Positions 26,202-36,754 of a stretch of DNA of 37,291 nt are shown here, one piece after another. This stretch comes from Chara braunii (taxonomy: Eukaryota > Streptophyta > Charophyceae > Charales > Characeae). The position numbers were made by a program, and so were the translations under genes. Below the pieces are notes generated by a model. That model did no database searches and was not told the origin of the DNA. It was given only the letters and a program-made list of their open reading frames with translations. Each line of letters opens with the position of its first letter. The first letter of the stretch is position 1. Location of the stretch: positions 2,177,599-2,214,889 of the forward strand of contig BFEA01000145.1 in NCBI GenBank assembly GCA_003427395.1, in the 5' to 3' direction.

Positions 26202-28616
26202 ATGGACGTTCCAAGAGGGAAAGAAGGAACGGAGCTAGGAATACGATTTGAGTAAGGAAGCAGAGGGGATGCCAGATACAGTAGGCGTTAGAGATAGGGA
26301 TGGGCGGAGTGCGGAGCGACCCCTAGAAGGGATGGACGCTCCGGCTAGACAGATGATGGATACTGAAGTGTGTTTGCACAGAGACCTGGAATCGCGAGTA
26401 CCGACTAGAAAAATAGCGGAAGCCACGAGAGGCATCCCCATCGAGACTCGGTGGGCCGAGGCCCCCCGATGGCGCGAGATAGAGCAAGTGGTTGGGGACC
26501 TCGGCGGGATGAGGAAGGAGCACTCCGGAATAGAGAATTACTCGGGGGGCGAACTACTGAGGCGGTCGGAGGCGCGCACCGGTGGGGTGGTCGGGAAGTC
26601 AAGGTAGCCTGGGCTTCCGATGACATGACGGGTAGGAACGTGGATCAAACTGGGAGGGCTTGGCAAGATACGGGGCCTGCGAGGTGGGAATGGGAAGAAG
26701 AGGAGAGATACCCTCGGAAAGAAGGTCCTTGGGGGCGACTTCGAAATCGGCCGCACATGGAAGATTTGGACCCGACTTGGTATAAGCCCTATGACCCTGT
26801 TATAGACAGGCCAGCCGAAAGACAGTATTTCCAACGCTACGACGACAAGTGTGTTCCCTACTATGATGTTAACTTGGCAGTGGAAGCCCATTATTTCACT
26901 GGGAGAGATGTGACTGGGTTCGTGGAAAAATGGGAAAGTTATGCTTTCCGTAAGAAATTCTCTGAGAAAGAATGGATAGACCACTTCATCCAACCCTCTG
27001 ACCCGAAACTGGACCAGGCCATTAGAGCAATCTACCCTCCAGATGGAAGGTGGAGGACCTTCAAAGCGAGCTTGTTGAGGACCTTTGCATGCGATGACCT
27101 GATCCCGATAATTGAGGGTCTGCGACAAGTGACTCGAGGGGAACAAGAGAGTCTGGTGGCTTTCACCAAGAGGTTCAAAAGACTCTCTCAGGCTCTGGTG
27201 GATAGAGGGATGTTGTCGGAGGTAGATAGGTGCGTGATGTTTATGGTACACCTTCCCAAAGAAAAAAGGAAAGGAGTCCTTGAAAAGCCCCCAGGGACTC
27301 TTCATGTTTTGAGAAAGTAGCCGAAGTGGTTTTTACCGGAGGAATGGACGTGAGAGAATACATGAGGGAAAGTGTGGATCTAGCCTTGAAACAAAGGCGA
27401 GGTCCGAAAAACGACGCTCCACGAGGAAATGATCGGCCTTCTCAAGGGTTGCCAGGTCCACTTTGGGGCGGAGGCCAAGGAAAGTGGAAAAACGAGCCTG
27501 GAGCGGGAAATCAAGGAGCTTGGAGAAATGATCGAGATGGTGGAGTCAACAGGGTGTCCGATTGGGGGAGCTCGCACTGAAAAGGATACGATGGACGGTC
27601 CTTGGGGTAACCCTCCTCAAAATAGGCCCTCGGGTCCAAGACCGGAAGAGCAATCGGCAAAGGTTCCTCCTCCCCCTGGAGTTGGAGCGGCAAGCAGCTC
27701 AGGGCCTTCCGCCGGGGCTCGTCCGCCCAACCCTACTCCCCGGAGTGGTTGCGTCTATTGCAACGAAGAGAATCACATCAAGCGCGAGTGCCCGCACCTC
27801 ACAGAGGCTCTAAGATTGGGAGTCGTGAAGTTGAATGAGAACAAGTGGGTGGTGTGGGCTGATGACGGGGAACCCGTTTTGTTCTACCCTTCCATGAAGG
27901 TGAACGTGGAAAAGCGGATTGCCCTACAGGAAGAAACGTTGAAGAAGAGACCCGCGACTAGCGGAATGGCGGGGATGTCTAGGGTTCAGATGACGAAGTC
28001 CGACCCGACCCAAGGAATTTCGATCCGGGAACCCCAAGCCTCTAGCATTAAGTCCGTGGAGACCTCCCTCGGAGAGGTCGAAGTCCATCAGTGCTTAAGG
28101 GTGAGGACTCGAGTCCGGGCTAGTTCTTCCGGGGAGGAAGGGGCAACGCCTGAGAAAAGCAGCGCGTACGGCGACCAACCGATGACGGACCCAAAGATCG
28201 AAGAGAAAAAGGAGGCGGAAGGAAAAGGGGAAGGAGAACCGGCCTCGCCTCGGAAAAAAGGGCCGAAGAAATTCAAGATGAAATGTACCTTGGACGAGAT
28301 AGATACAATGGCCCCTCTCAAACGGACTCTGATGCAGCCCATGCAATGTACGTTGCTAGAGTACCTAGCGGCCAGTAAGAATGCAAGAGAAGAACTTCCG
28401 AGTATCACCAAGAAGGTGAGAGTTCCGATGGCCCAAGGACCAACCGTCTCAGGTAATGTGGTGTCTAAGGAGGGCGTTCAATCCGGGACAGCGCAGTCCT
28501 CAAGTATCACAATGGAGAGTCTGTCGGCAAGTTGCTTCTCGGAAGAAGAGAGGTCAAGAGGTTCTATGTGTTGGGCAGTGGTCAGCTTCAAGCCACAGTT
28601 AATGGGAGAGACATGA
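26202..28616 (+). pseudogene. gag: gag (capsid and nucleocapsid), frameshifted
   Basis: The structural protein that would form the particle and bind genomic RNA. The best start is ATG 26202 (MDVPRGKEG). Frames shift near 26250, 26570, 27310 and 27570. The capsid-like retrotransposon-gag domain lies at about 26880-27300: FVEKWESYAFRKKFSEKEW, RWRTFKASLLRTF, QESLVAFTKRFKRLSQ, DRCVMFMVHLPKE. A Gly/Arg/Asn-rich linker leads to one CCHC knuckle at 27750-27791. The C-terminal part has an acidic/lysine segment and a TLLEYLAASKNAREEL block such as precedes protease in some Ty3/gypsy polyproteins. It overlaps the protease frame at 28532-28616 (relative -1). Confidence 0.75.
27750..27791 (+). other. CCHC zinc knuckle of gag
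   Basis: C-VY-C-NEEN-H-IKRE-C fits CX2CX4HX4C exactly. This is the nucleic-acid-binding motif of retroelement nucleocapsids. All four ligands are intact. Confidence 0.9.
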
Positions 28617-28981
28617 GGGCCTTAGTGCATAATGGGTCTGAATCGACTGTTTGTCGAAACTCGGTCGCCAAAGAGTTGGGCCTAGAGATAGATAGGGAAA
28701 TCGCCATGTCCATGATCGTAGCGGACAACAAGTTGCATCCGGCCGAAGGGGTCTGCCACAAGCCGGTAATCGAAGTCGCAGGGGTAGAAGCTAGCGTGTC
28801 AATCTTTTCCGTGAAGGAATGTTCGTCGGAGCTAATACTTGGGCGAACCTGGCTAAGCGCGGTGCACGCTACTACGGTCGATCTTCCGGATAAGAGTCAA
28901 ACACTCTCCATTCAATCCCCTAACGGAATGCGTGTGGTTCTCAGGACTGTGGATGCTCAAGACGAGCGCAAATCGCACTAG
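28532..28981 (+). pseudogene. Retropepsin-like protease with altered active site
   Basis: An open frame of 149 codons with the retropepsin layout: VNGRDMRALV, then the active-site loop, ESTVCRNSVAKELGL, and the late ILGRTWL motif (usually ILG..WL). The active-site triplet, expected as Asp-Ser/Thr-Gly, reads His-Asn-Gly (in LVHNGSES, about 28625-28650). Without the catalytic Asp the enzyme cannot process the polyprotein. The frame is -1 to gag across an 85-bp overlap in which I see no clear slippery heptamer. Confidence 0.75.
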
Positions 28982-29217
28982 CATCCCGAAGAAAGGAGGT
29001 GGATGATCTAGGATGTGCCAAGTCCGCCTAGATGAGACCCCTTTTCCCGGAAGAATGCCTTCGGATGACAAAGTGGAAGTCGAAGAGATCGGGGATCGGA
29101 TTGTGATCAACGAGTAGGAAACGAGAAGGAATGCGAGGATGGGGAGTTTGGGGAATGTATTAAGCTGTCTTTTTTGGAGGAATCCCTCTAGCCGGCAGAG
29201 GTAGAAAACATAAAACT
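28982..29217 (+). other. Broken linker between protease and reverse transcriptase
   Basis: Short open pieces (for example DDKVEVEEIGDRIVINE at about 29066-29115) in several frames with stops between. Probably eroded pol coding sequence. No separate gene. Confidence 0.5.
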
Positions 29218-30290
29218 GTGGCGGCAAAAGTAAAACCCGTCGCGGTTAGCCGGGACAGAACGGGGGAAGCAACGATTTTTGAGGAAGAGATAGCCGAGAT
29301 CCTCAGGAAGCGAAAGGAAAAGGAGGGGCAGAGAATCACTGCCCAATGGGTGGAGAAGATGGACATAGGGGACGGAAACCTCACGGAGCAGGAAAAGGAG
29401 CACGTAATAACTATCTTAAGGGGTTGCAACAAGGCTATAGCCTTTGATGACTCGGAGCGGGGGAGGATAGACCCAAGATATGTCAAGCCCGCAAGAATTC
29501 ATACCATCCCTCACGTTCCGTGGAAAGATAGACCCCCGAGGAAGTACACGCAGAAGGAGGAGGAAATAGTCGCCTTCATAAAAGAGAAAATCAGGACATT
29601 CGTGGCCGAGCCATGCGAGAGTGCCTATGCGAACAGATGTTTTTTTATTCGGAAGGGAGGTAGCAACAAACTTAGATGGATCCAAGATCTTCAAAGAACA
29701 AATGTCGTTACCATCCGAGACGTCGGATCCATACCCGAGGCAGATCCTCCTGTCGGAAGGAGCGGCGGGACGGTCCATCTACTCCATCTGTGACCTTTTT
29801 TCAGGATATGATGAGATCCCGCCGGATTATCGCGATAAACACATGACGGCTATGCACACTCCATTGGGTCTAGTACAGATGATGGTTGTACCGATGGGAT
29901 GGACCAATGGAGTCGCAGTTTTTCAAAGGGCAATGCTCGTGGTCCTCAAGGAATTCATTCCAGAGAAAGTGGAAGTTTCCCTGGACGACTTTTCAATTAA
30001 GGGGCCGGTCACATGGCAGATGTAAAGGCCGTTCTCGGGAAGTTAGACGACGCAAACCTTACCGTCAGTGGGACCAAGAGTCGGTGGGCCGTCTCTTCTA
30101 TCAAAATACTGGGGTTCATTTGCAACAAGGACGGAAGGAGACCAAATCCCGCTAAGTTGGAGAAGCTAATCCTATGGTCGTCTCCCCTGAAATCTATCAC
30201 TGAGGTACGGCAATTTCTAGGGGTTGTGGGCTATTGGCGCATCTTTATAAAGGCCTACAGTGACAAAGCGGAGCCCCTCTGAAAGTTGCT
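29218..30290 (+). pseudogene. Reverse transcriptase domain (Ty3/gypsy)
   Basis: RNA/DNA-dependent DNA polymerase of the element. Frame 1 (29218 to about 29740) has ERGRIDPRYV, HVPWKDRPPRKY, EPCESAYANRCFFIRKGG and LRWIQDLQRTNVVTIRD. A frameshift leads to SICDLFSGYDEI, TAMHTPLGLVQMMVVPMGWT and the catalytic box SLDDFSIKGP (about 29967-30000), where YxDD is changed to SLDD. A second frameshift leads to ILGFICNKDGRRPNPAKLEK and VRQFLGVVGYWRIFI, typical of the thumb and connection. TGA at 30280. The fold is unmistakable but the copy is dead. Confidence 0.88.
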
Positions 30291-30850
30291 CCGTAGAGCT
30301 GAGAAGTGGGATTGGGGAGGAGACCAAGAAAAGTCGATGGAAACCCTTAAGGAAGAGTTCCGAGAGGGAGGCCAAGTGTTAGGTGTGCCCTTCTTTGACG
30401 ATGAAGAGCGTAGGTCGTTCATAGTATCAATAGATGCAGGGCCTTTTTCGGTAGGGGGGCTCCTGTCCTAAAAGGACAAAGAAGGGAAGGAGCGGCCTTT
30501 AAGGTTTGAGAGTAGGGCGCTCAACACTACGGAGAGAAACTACAGTCAATTCAAGAAGGAAGTGTTGGGAGTGTTGCATTGTCTAAGGACCTTTAGGCAT
30601 TACATTTACGAAAGGAAATTCCTCCTTCGGGTAGACCCGACCGTGGTGGCGGCTATGCTTCAGAAAGACTTTTCCCTAACGGACCCAACAATAGCTAGAT
30701 GGATGATCCACATCAGGCTATATGACTACAGGGTGGAGAGAATCTCAGGGGCTAAAAACCAAGTGGTCGATGGGTTGTCCCGAATTCCGATCCAAGAAGA
30801 GGACCGCTCAAGGCTGAAGGAAGAAGCTCACTCAATGGCCAAGGGCAATA
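30283..30850 (+). pseudogene. RNase H domain (Ty3/gypsy)
   Basis: Continues in the same frame after the TGA at 30280 and crosses TAA at 30469. It has FIVSIDAGPFSVGGLL (first Asp), RALNTTERNYSQFKKEVLGV (Glu), FLLRVDPTVV (Asp) and GAKNQVVDGLSR (last Asp), so the D-E-D-D set is present. It would remove the RNA strand during cDNA synthesis. Two in-frame stops separate it from RT and split it. Confidence 0.8.
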
Positions 30851-32512
30851 CCGTGAGCATCGCAACGAATAGGGTGGAATCGGCATCTGTTCCCAGGGGA
30901 GACACGAGCGAAGGCGCGGAGGTGTTCTTAACCAACCTTTATGACGGAAAATATCGGGACATAGGACTGTACTTAGCCGGTAGGCAAGAAGGGACCGAGG
31001 TCGTGAGGAAAGATGCTCTCGGTTACTGTTTGAAAGGGGGTCACCTTTTTAAAAGACCCACTAAGCTGGCCATGCCCATGTGGGTACTCTGTGACCCGGA
31101 GGACAGGAAAGCAGTCATAGAGGAATTACATGATGGGATCGTCGGCAGTCACCAAGGGGTGAAGGGGACTTTCGACAAGGTTCGAAGACTTTATTGGCGG
31201 GATGGGCAATTAGCGGAAATTGAAAAATATTGCACTACTTCCGATGCGTGTCAAAAGAGGGCAGCAGTCCGTTACAAGGAACCCCTTTTTCCTTCTTTCC
31301 CTACCGCGCCTTGAGAAAAGATCCACATGGATCTGATAACCATGCCAAAGGAAGAAGGGGGGTTGCGATAAATTATTAATGCCCGCGATGATCTGACGGG
31401 GTTCGTGGAAGCAAGGGCCATTAAAAAGAAGACCGTTGAAGAAATTTGCGACTTTCTGTTAGAATATATTGCTAGGTAAGGAAGCGTGTAGGGAAGATTG
31501 TTATGGATAGGGGGTCCGAATTCACAAACCAAAAAGTTAAGGGGATATGAGAGAAGGCGGGAATCCAGGCGGCTTATACAACCGCTTACCATCCCCAAAG
31601 CAATGCGTCGGTGGAGCGAGGGCATTAAACATTGATAAAAGTCTTAGCGAAATGGTGTTGGGGTCGGGAGACCCAATGGCCACGTTTTCTGAGGTATGTC
31701 GTTTGGGCGGATAACAAGACGGTCAAATCAAGCACTGGGTAAACCCCTTACACAATGTGGTTTGGCCGGTATTGCCCTTTGCCTATCGAATTCCGTGTGG
31801 ACACCTGGACGAGTGTCTCGTGGAAGGCCGGTATGACAAGGGGCGAATTGTTAGAAGCAAGGTTCGGCAGATAGCTGAGACTCTGGACGCTGGCATAATG
31901 GAGGCGGTCCAAAACATTGAGAAGGAAAGAAGGAAGGGGAAGGAAAGGTGGGATCAAAACTTGCGTGTTCGACATGAGCCAATCGGGCTTGGGGACCTCG
32001 TCCTACTGTATGACTCCTTGCTAGAGAAGACATGGGCGAGAAAGCTAGCCAATCGCTGGATGGGGCTGTTCCGGGTGCTTAAGCGGTTAGATAGGGGAGC
32101 CTACTTCCTCGCTGAGTTAGATGGGGCCCAACTCAGAGATCCTGTCGCGGGAGCGCGCCTGAGATTTTTTCGACGAAGAGAAGCCCCTGAGGACGACCCA
32201 AAAGGGAAAGGAAAAGTCGCAAAAACCACGGAAAGAGGGATCAGCTATGAGAGGGGCGAGACTTCGAAACAAGAGTCATCACCCAAGGCTCCGAGGAAAC
32301 GGTATAAAGTCATGAGGCCTAAGTTACCAAAAACTCTGAAAATACGAAAGAGGCCAAGAGATGAGGACGAAGATGAGGATCGTATCCGAGATCGTCGAGT
32401 AAAGGAACGAAGGAGTGTGTCGGGAAAAGCCTTGAGAGCAAAACGTGACAGAGCAGAAAGAAAACGCAGGAGAGAACGACAAGAGAAAAGGACGAGGAGA
32501 CGGGTGTAGTGC
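30851..32512 (+). pseudogene. Integrase (zinc finger, DD35E core, GPY/F-like C-terminus)
   Basis: It would insert the cDNA. The N-terminal zinc finger (about 31120-31265) has ELHDGIVGSHQGVKGTFDKV and YCTTSDACQKR; the first Cys of the CxxC pair reads Ser. The frame ends at TGA 31312. The core follows with stops at 31369 and beyond and one frameshift: NARDDLTGF (first Asp), VMDRGSEFTNQ (second Asp, 31506-31508) and NASVERGH (Glu, 31614-31616), with 35 residues between. The C-terminal part (31757-32512) is open: GDLVLLYDSLLEKTWARKLA, RWMGLFRVLKRLD (GPY/F-like) and a very basic tail ending KRTRRRV, possibly a nuclear signal. No chromodomain seen. Confidence 0.85.
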
Positions 32513-32899
32513 TTCTCGTAAGCCGTAGTACGGACCGAATAGAGACCCAAAGTAGGTGTATGTTCGAGTGATCCGAAACAAAGAACCCTGTATTATAGTC
32601 AGAAGAACGGAATAGGCTCAGGAAGGGATGATTTTTGGGTAGGAAAGTGTACCATAGTCAGATGAAGTTAGTAACCGACACCTTGAGGACAAAAAAAAAA
32701 AAAAAAAAGTGTGTACCTCGAGCCATGTACTGTAACTGGGTGAGGGGGTAAGTCAAGGTCGTTGGCAAGGGAAGGGTGTGCTATGAAGAAAAAAATACAT
32801 GTACCATAGTCAGAAAAAGCGGCAATGGGGTATCACCGACTGAGGAAACATCTGGAGGAAAGCTCGCCGGGAACGACGAGAACAGGGGTGTGGGCTGGT
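32513..32899 (+). other. 3' untranslated region with A-run and weak polypurine tract
   Basis: No ORF. An A-run of 18 lies at 32691-32708. Short repeats of TACCATAGTCAGA occur near 32651 and 32802. Just before the 3' LTR the sequence GAACGACGAGAACAGGGG (32869-32886) is mostly purine but 13 bases away from the LTR, so the plus-strand primer is not clear. Confidence 0.5.
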
Positions 32900-35022
32900 T
32901 GTCGGGCGGCTGTCTACCAGCCGAGTGTTCTTCTTCAAAGAAACAGAACAAGAAATTGCATGAATTGTTTGACTTTTGCGTGTTTTTTTTTGTGTGTGCT
33001 TGTGACTGGGGTGTTTTGGGGGAAGTCCCGGGGGTCTTAGGCCCCATACTGACCTTCGGACGAGCAGGGAAGATGCCCAGGGCAGCTGCCGCGAGCGGGG
33101 TCGTGCGGACTGAAGATATGGGAGTTTTTTTTTGAGGTTGTAATCAGGGGGGCAGCGGGAAGTATGACAGATTTTGGAGCAAGACGTACAAACCAGACAC
33201 AAAAGAGCCCGGGGAGTGGCTATGAGCAGCAGTTGGATTGCCGCGGACGCACATATCAGCCTGCGATCTCGCCTCGATGTGGATCTACGACACCGGAAAG
33301 TGGGATATGCGAGGGCCAAAGGACGCCGGTTGCGATCATTTCGTAAAGATGACACGGCTTACCAAGGAGACCGAGTTGATTAGCCCAGTGCGAGACAATC
33401 CGGAGAGGCCAGCAGGATATTGGGGCTGATCGTGTTGCCACACTCTAGTAAAATGTACGTGAGCGATATCGGGGAAGCCACGACCTCGGATCGTTGCCCC
33501 ACCCACGGATAGAGTCGAGGTGGCTGGAGACGACTGGCATCGCAATGATGAGGGGAGCAAGGGGGGGAGAGATTAGGCACGATGACTGCTTTGAACGAGG
33601 GTCAGGGGAAAGCAGGAAAGGATCAGGACGGTTAGCAATTAACTGCCAAGAAATCATTCTTGATAATTGTTTTTCGAAGGCAGGGCCGGGCCACTCCGGG
33701 AGCTGGATGGGTGCTGACGAAAGAGGGGGAGACGAATTGGCTAGTCGTGCCAAAAATTAAGTGGGGAAGGAGGGGGGAATGCTGGCCAAATACAAGGATC
33801 GCTCCAAGAACAATGGGGATGCGAACGGTCAGAACGCGCCACGATCGCAGATCGATTCAGGTACGAGAGGGCTAGAATATTGACCGCGGCAGAAATGTAC
33901 CGGGACAAGGCGCCATGCAAGGTGCACGCCCCCCTAGCAGCTGCCAAGAACAGGAAGGGACGACCGGGCAAAGCGAGGTGCGATTACACCAAGAGAGAAG
34001 GGGTTGAAGACTCGTTCGCGGAGGGGCTGCAGGTGCGGACGCAAGGAAGAGAGCGTGAATGCGAGTGAGGATATGACTACGGAAGGAGGAGGGAGCGCAC
34101 AAACGAATTCGGAAGTAGGCGGGAGATGAAAAATGGAAAAAAAAAAAAAAAAAAAAGTGGCGGGAGATTGGAACAATATTGAGAACAGCGAGGGGGGCGG
34201 AATGATTGGAGGAGGACGAGGAAGGGAGGATTGACCAAAGAAGTTGAGCAGAAAGTCGAGAGTATATAAAGAGGGAAGAGAAAATCGGAAGGTTTTTTTT
34301 TTGGGGGGGGAGGCGCACAAGTCTGGTGTCGAGCGCACGTCGACGCCCGATCAACACATGTCGGACGGCGAGGCAAGGGCAGCGCCGAGGGCTAGACCTC
34401 GAGGTAGAGTACGGCGAAGCAGGAACTGTCAACCGATCGGGAGAAGCGGATGAGAAGGAGAGTGATCACAACTGCGAAGAGCGCCTCGGGAAGCCCGAAG
34501 GGGGTGGAGCAGCGAGGGAGCTAACAGAGCGACCGATCGAAGGAAAGGAGCTGACTTCACGGCTTCGGCAAACGGTAGCCAAAGCAAGCAGCGCACGGCG
34601 GAAAGAGCTTGCAGAGGACAGAACTACCGCAAGGAGAACGGTCGACAGTCAGGGGTGCGCCCGGAGAGAGCCAGGTTCGTTCCGTCAGCTCATGCGGTCT
34701 GAGCCACTAACATACGTGATAAGTGGCTCGGTGATTTCTAAAAAGGAGGGTTTTTTTTTTGGGGGGGGGGGGCACGAGTCTGGTGTCGAGTGCACGTTTA
34801 CGCCTGGTCAAGAAACGCACATCGGACAACGAGGCAAGGGCAGCGCCGAGGGCTAGACCTCGGGGGAGAGTATAGCGAAGCAAGAACTGACAACCGGTCG
34901 GGAGAAGCGGATGAGAAGGAGAGTGATCACAGTTGCGAAGAGCACCTCGGGAAGCTCGAAGGGGGTGGAGCAGCGAGGGAGCTAACAGAGCGACCGATCG
35001 AAGGAAGGGAGCCGACTTCACG
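32900..35022 (+). repeat. 3' LTR, truncated and internally duplicated
   Basis: Aligns with the 5' LTR from its first base (TGTCGGG) to GCCGACTTCACG at 35022, equivalent to about 17566. The last 1.75 kb (most of R/U5) is missing. The TATA box is conserved at 34263-34270. A segment of about 457 bp is duplicated in tandem (34291 and 34748 onward), joined at a T/G-run. Differences from the 5' LTR are mainly transitions. Confidence 0.9.
34291..35022 (+). repeat. Tandem duplication of about 457 bp inside the 3' LTR
   Basis: Copy 1 (34291-34747) and the partial copy 2 (34748-35022) both start with a T-run and G-run followed by CAAGTCTGGTGTCGAG or CGAGTCTGGTGTCGAG and share GAGGCAAGGGCAGCGCCGAG and GAGAAGCGGATGAGAAGG. 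The 5' LTR has this segment once. Copy 2 is closer to the 5' LTR in places (TTTACGCCTGGTCAAG), so it may be a piece of another LTR copy or a misjoin. Confidence 0.85.
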
Positions 35023-36734
35023 ATGTCGAGCTCATCGGTCCGGCACCACACAAGGCAGCGCGGGACCCTCCCGGCCGCGTCACACAGGAGTTGGTCTAAT
35101 ACCTCGTCGCGATCGTACATGGAGTTTCCGCAAGCCACTCCGGCCGAGTGCGCCAACCATACCTTTCGCGAGCCCCTACGATAGGATAGGGCCTACGCGA
35201 GGCACGACTCACCTCCACCTTACGGGAGTTGTCACCTCCCTTCGGTGGGCGTATCGATCAGTTGCAATCGTAGAGGTCGACCGGCCGAGGGCGTTTCTCG
35301 TTCGCTGTAGCATAGGGGGTACGCGCCGTATTATGCCTCTATCGAACCCACACGCGGACCGACATCTTGCGGGGTTGAAGTCCCAAGCGCGACCCGTCAT
35401 CGGTCGACTAGGACGCCTCCCACGCACCACGCGCACACCACTCTACGAACATAAAATCAAACACGCACGCATACGCACACAAATACGAAACGACAGCGGA
35501 CAAACAACACGACAACACTCCTAGTCCCTTAGTAGTCTTCCCATAACTCTCCGATGCGGAAATCGGATAGGCGTCACGCGAGAGACTTTGTATAAAACCG
35601 CGCGGACGTAGGGCTAAGTCATATCGACTAGCAATGCATGAATATGCAAGCAGTCGCAAATGATGGCATACTATGTAGTGCCCATAATCAAGCGGTCCCT
35701 CGAGGATCCGAGTACCGCTTATGACACTCAAGTGTCGGACTCGAAGTATCGTGAAGGCTTACCCCTTCACGATATTGCACGGCAAAAGAAATCGTCGTGC
35801 GGCCGCCGCAGCACCTCCGACCTTTAGGCTGAGAGTCTCGGCAGGCAGGGCAAATAGGCTCTGCGCGGGGCGAGATTCCTTCCATGCAGAATCTAGGACC
35901 TGGGATGTCCTGGACAAGGACCTCGAATCCGGGCCATGGACCAACGTCCGACAAAGAAATCCTTAAGAAGCATATACAATATATAAGGGGGGTATTTCCC
36001 CTTTTCAATCTCGACTCCGATTAGACCCCTAAGCATGAGCCATTTTGGTCACACGAGCACCCAACAAACATATTTACATATATACTTATAAGGGGGATTA
36101 AGTATGTGACAATCACTTCTCACAATCACAGTAGGACTCCTCACAGCCACATATATTTGGGTGATCGCAGGCAGTCATATCCAAATCCGAACCACAGTAC
36201 ATACCTGCAATCACATCAAAGAGTCAACCAAAAATCCATGCACTACACGGAGTCAACTTCAACCAAACTCTATACTCATACCCCTCGCTTTAGCCATGCA
36301 AGCCCCAGCCTTCGTCCAACCAACCATAATTAAATACTCAATACCTTTGTTAAATGGTCATTCAATAAAAGTCCGCGTGAAAACCTTAATAAAACAATAA
36401 AAATCACCAAGGCTAAAGCCTTTTAGGTTGAGCATTGAGGGTGAATTGGAGTTGAGTAGTAAGCCGACGAATCGACAGCCGACCTGTTATCAGTGATAAC
36501 AGAAGGTGATCCTTGTAGGATCAAACTGAGTTTAGTCCTGATCTTGAATCAAACGATCAAGAGGACCTGTAACACAGACAGGCCGATCCCCAAGCTAAAC
36601 CTATAAGTCCATGGAGAATAATTTTCATACCACGATCTCAGTCAAAACCATCCTAACTAACTAAGTCTGAATCTACCTCTAAGTAAAGTACCCAAAGAAG
36701 GGTAGATTCTGACAAGATCTCCTCTATACAGAGT
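35023..36734 (-). other. Leader region of a minus-strand LTR element, content unknown
   Basis: Between the broken LTR and the minus-strand primer site I recognise no protein. On the minus strand GTGGAG|GTGAGT (35207-35219) and ATTGCAG|GTATGT (about 36203-36216) resemble splice donors, and a basic ORF (35209-35436) ends at the first of these, so spliced leader exons are possible. A ten-base palindrome-like repeat (TATCGTGAAGG...CCTTCACGATA) lies at 35746-35774. The sequence does not match the missing part of the large element's LTR. Confidence 0.35.
35746..35774. repeat. Short inverted repeat
   Basis: TATCGTGAAGG and CCTTCACGATA form an 11-bp stem with a 7-base loop (CTTACCC). It could be a hairpin in the minus-strand leader. 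Function unknown. Confidence 0.6.
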
Positions 36735-36752
36735 GGATCACCAGAATCGCCA
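36735..36752 (-). other. Candidate primer-binding site of a minus-strand LTR element
   Basis: Minus-strand TGGCGATTCTGGTGATCC lies two bases after a TTTTGACA end at 36755. It starts with TGG as tRNA-primed sites do and resembles the TGGCGACTC-type sites of some plant Ty3/gypsy elements, but the match is partial, so the primer tRNA is not assigned. Confidence 0.45.
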
Positions 36753-36754
36753 CC

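Larger units (their letters stand above)
15887..35022 (+). mobile_element. Large Ty3/gypsy LTR retrotransposon, 3' LTR truncated
   Basis: A 19.1-kb element has a 3425-bp 5' LTR, a tRNA-Asp primer site, a leader intron, eight extra ORFs, gag, protease, reverse transcriptase, RNase H, integrase and a partial 3' LTR. The order protease-RT-RNase H-integrase and a DD35E integrase with a GPY/F-like C-terminal region place it in Ty3/gypsy. The primer site is of the type known from Athila elements, but I did not place the clade by RT. In a 235-bp comparison (from 16201 and 33214) the LTRs differ at about eight sites, mostly transitions, so the insertion is not recent. Stops and frameshifts make this copy non-autonomous. 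Confidence 0.9.

Noticed and set aside
28532-28616. Programmed -1 frameshift between gag and protease
   Set aside because: The frame relation fits, but I see no clear slippery heptamer in the overlap, and this copy has several random frameshifts.
35408-36008. Minus-strand ORFs of about 106 codons as genes
   Set aside because: No motif, ordinary length for this base composition, and they overlap opposite-strand frames.
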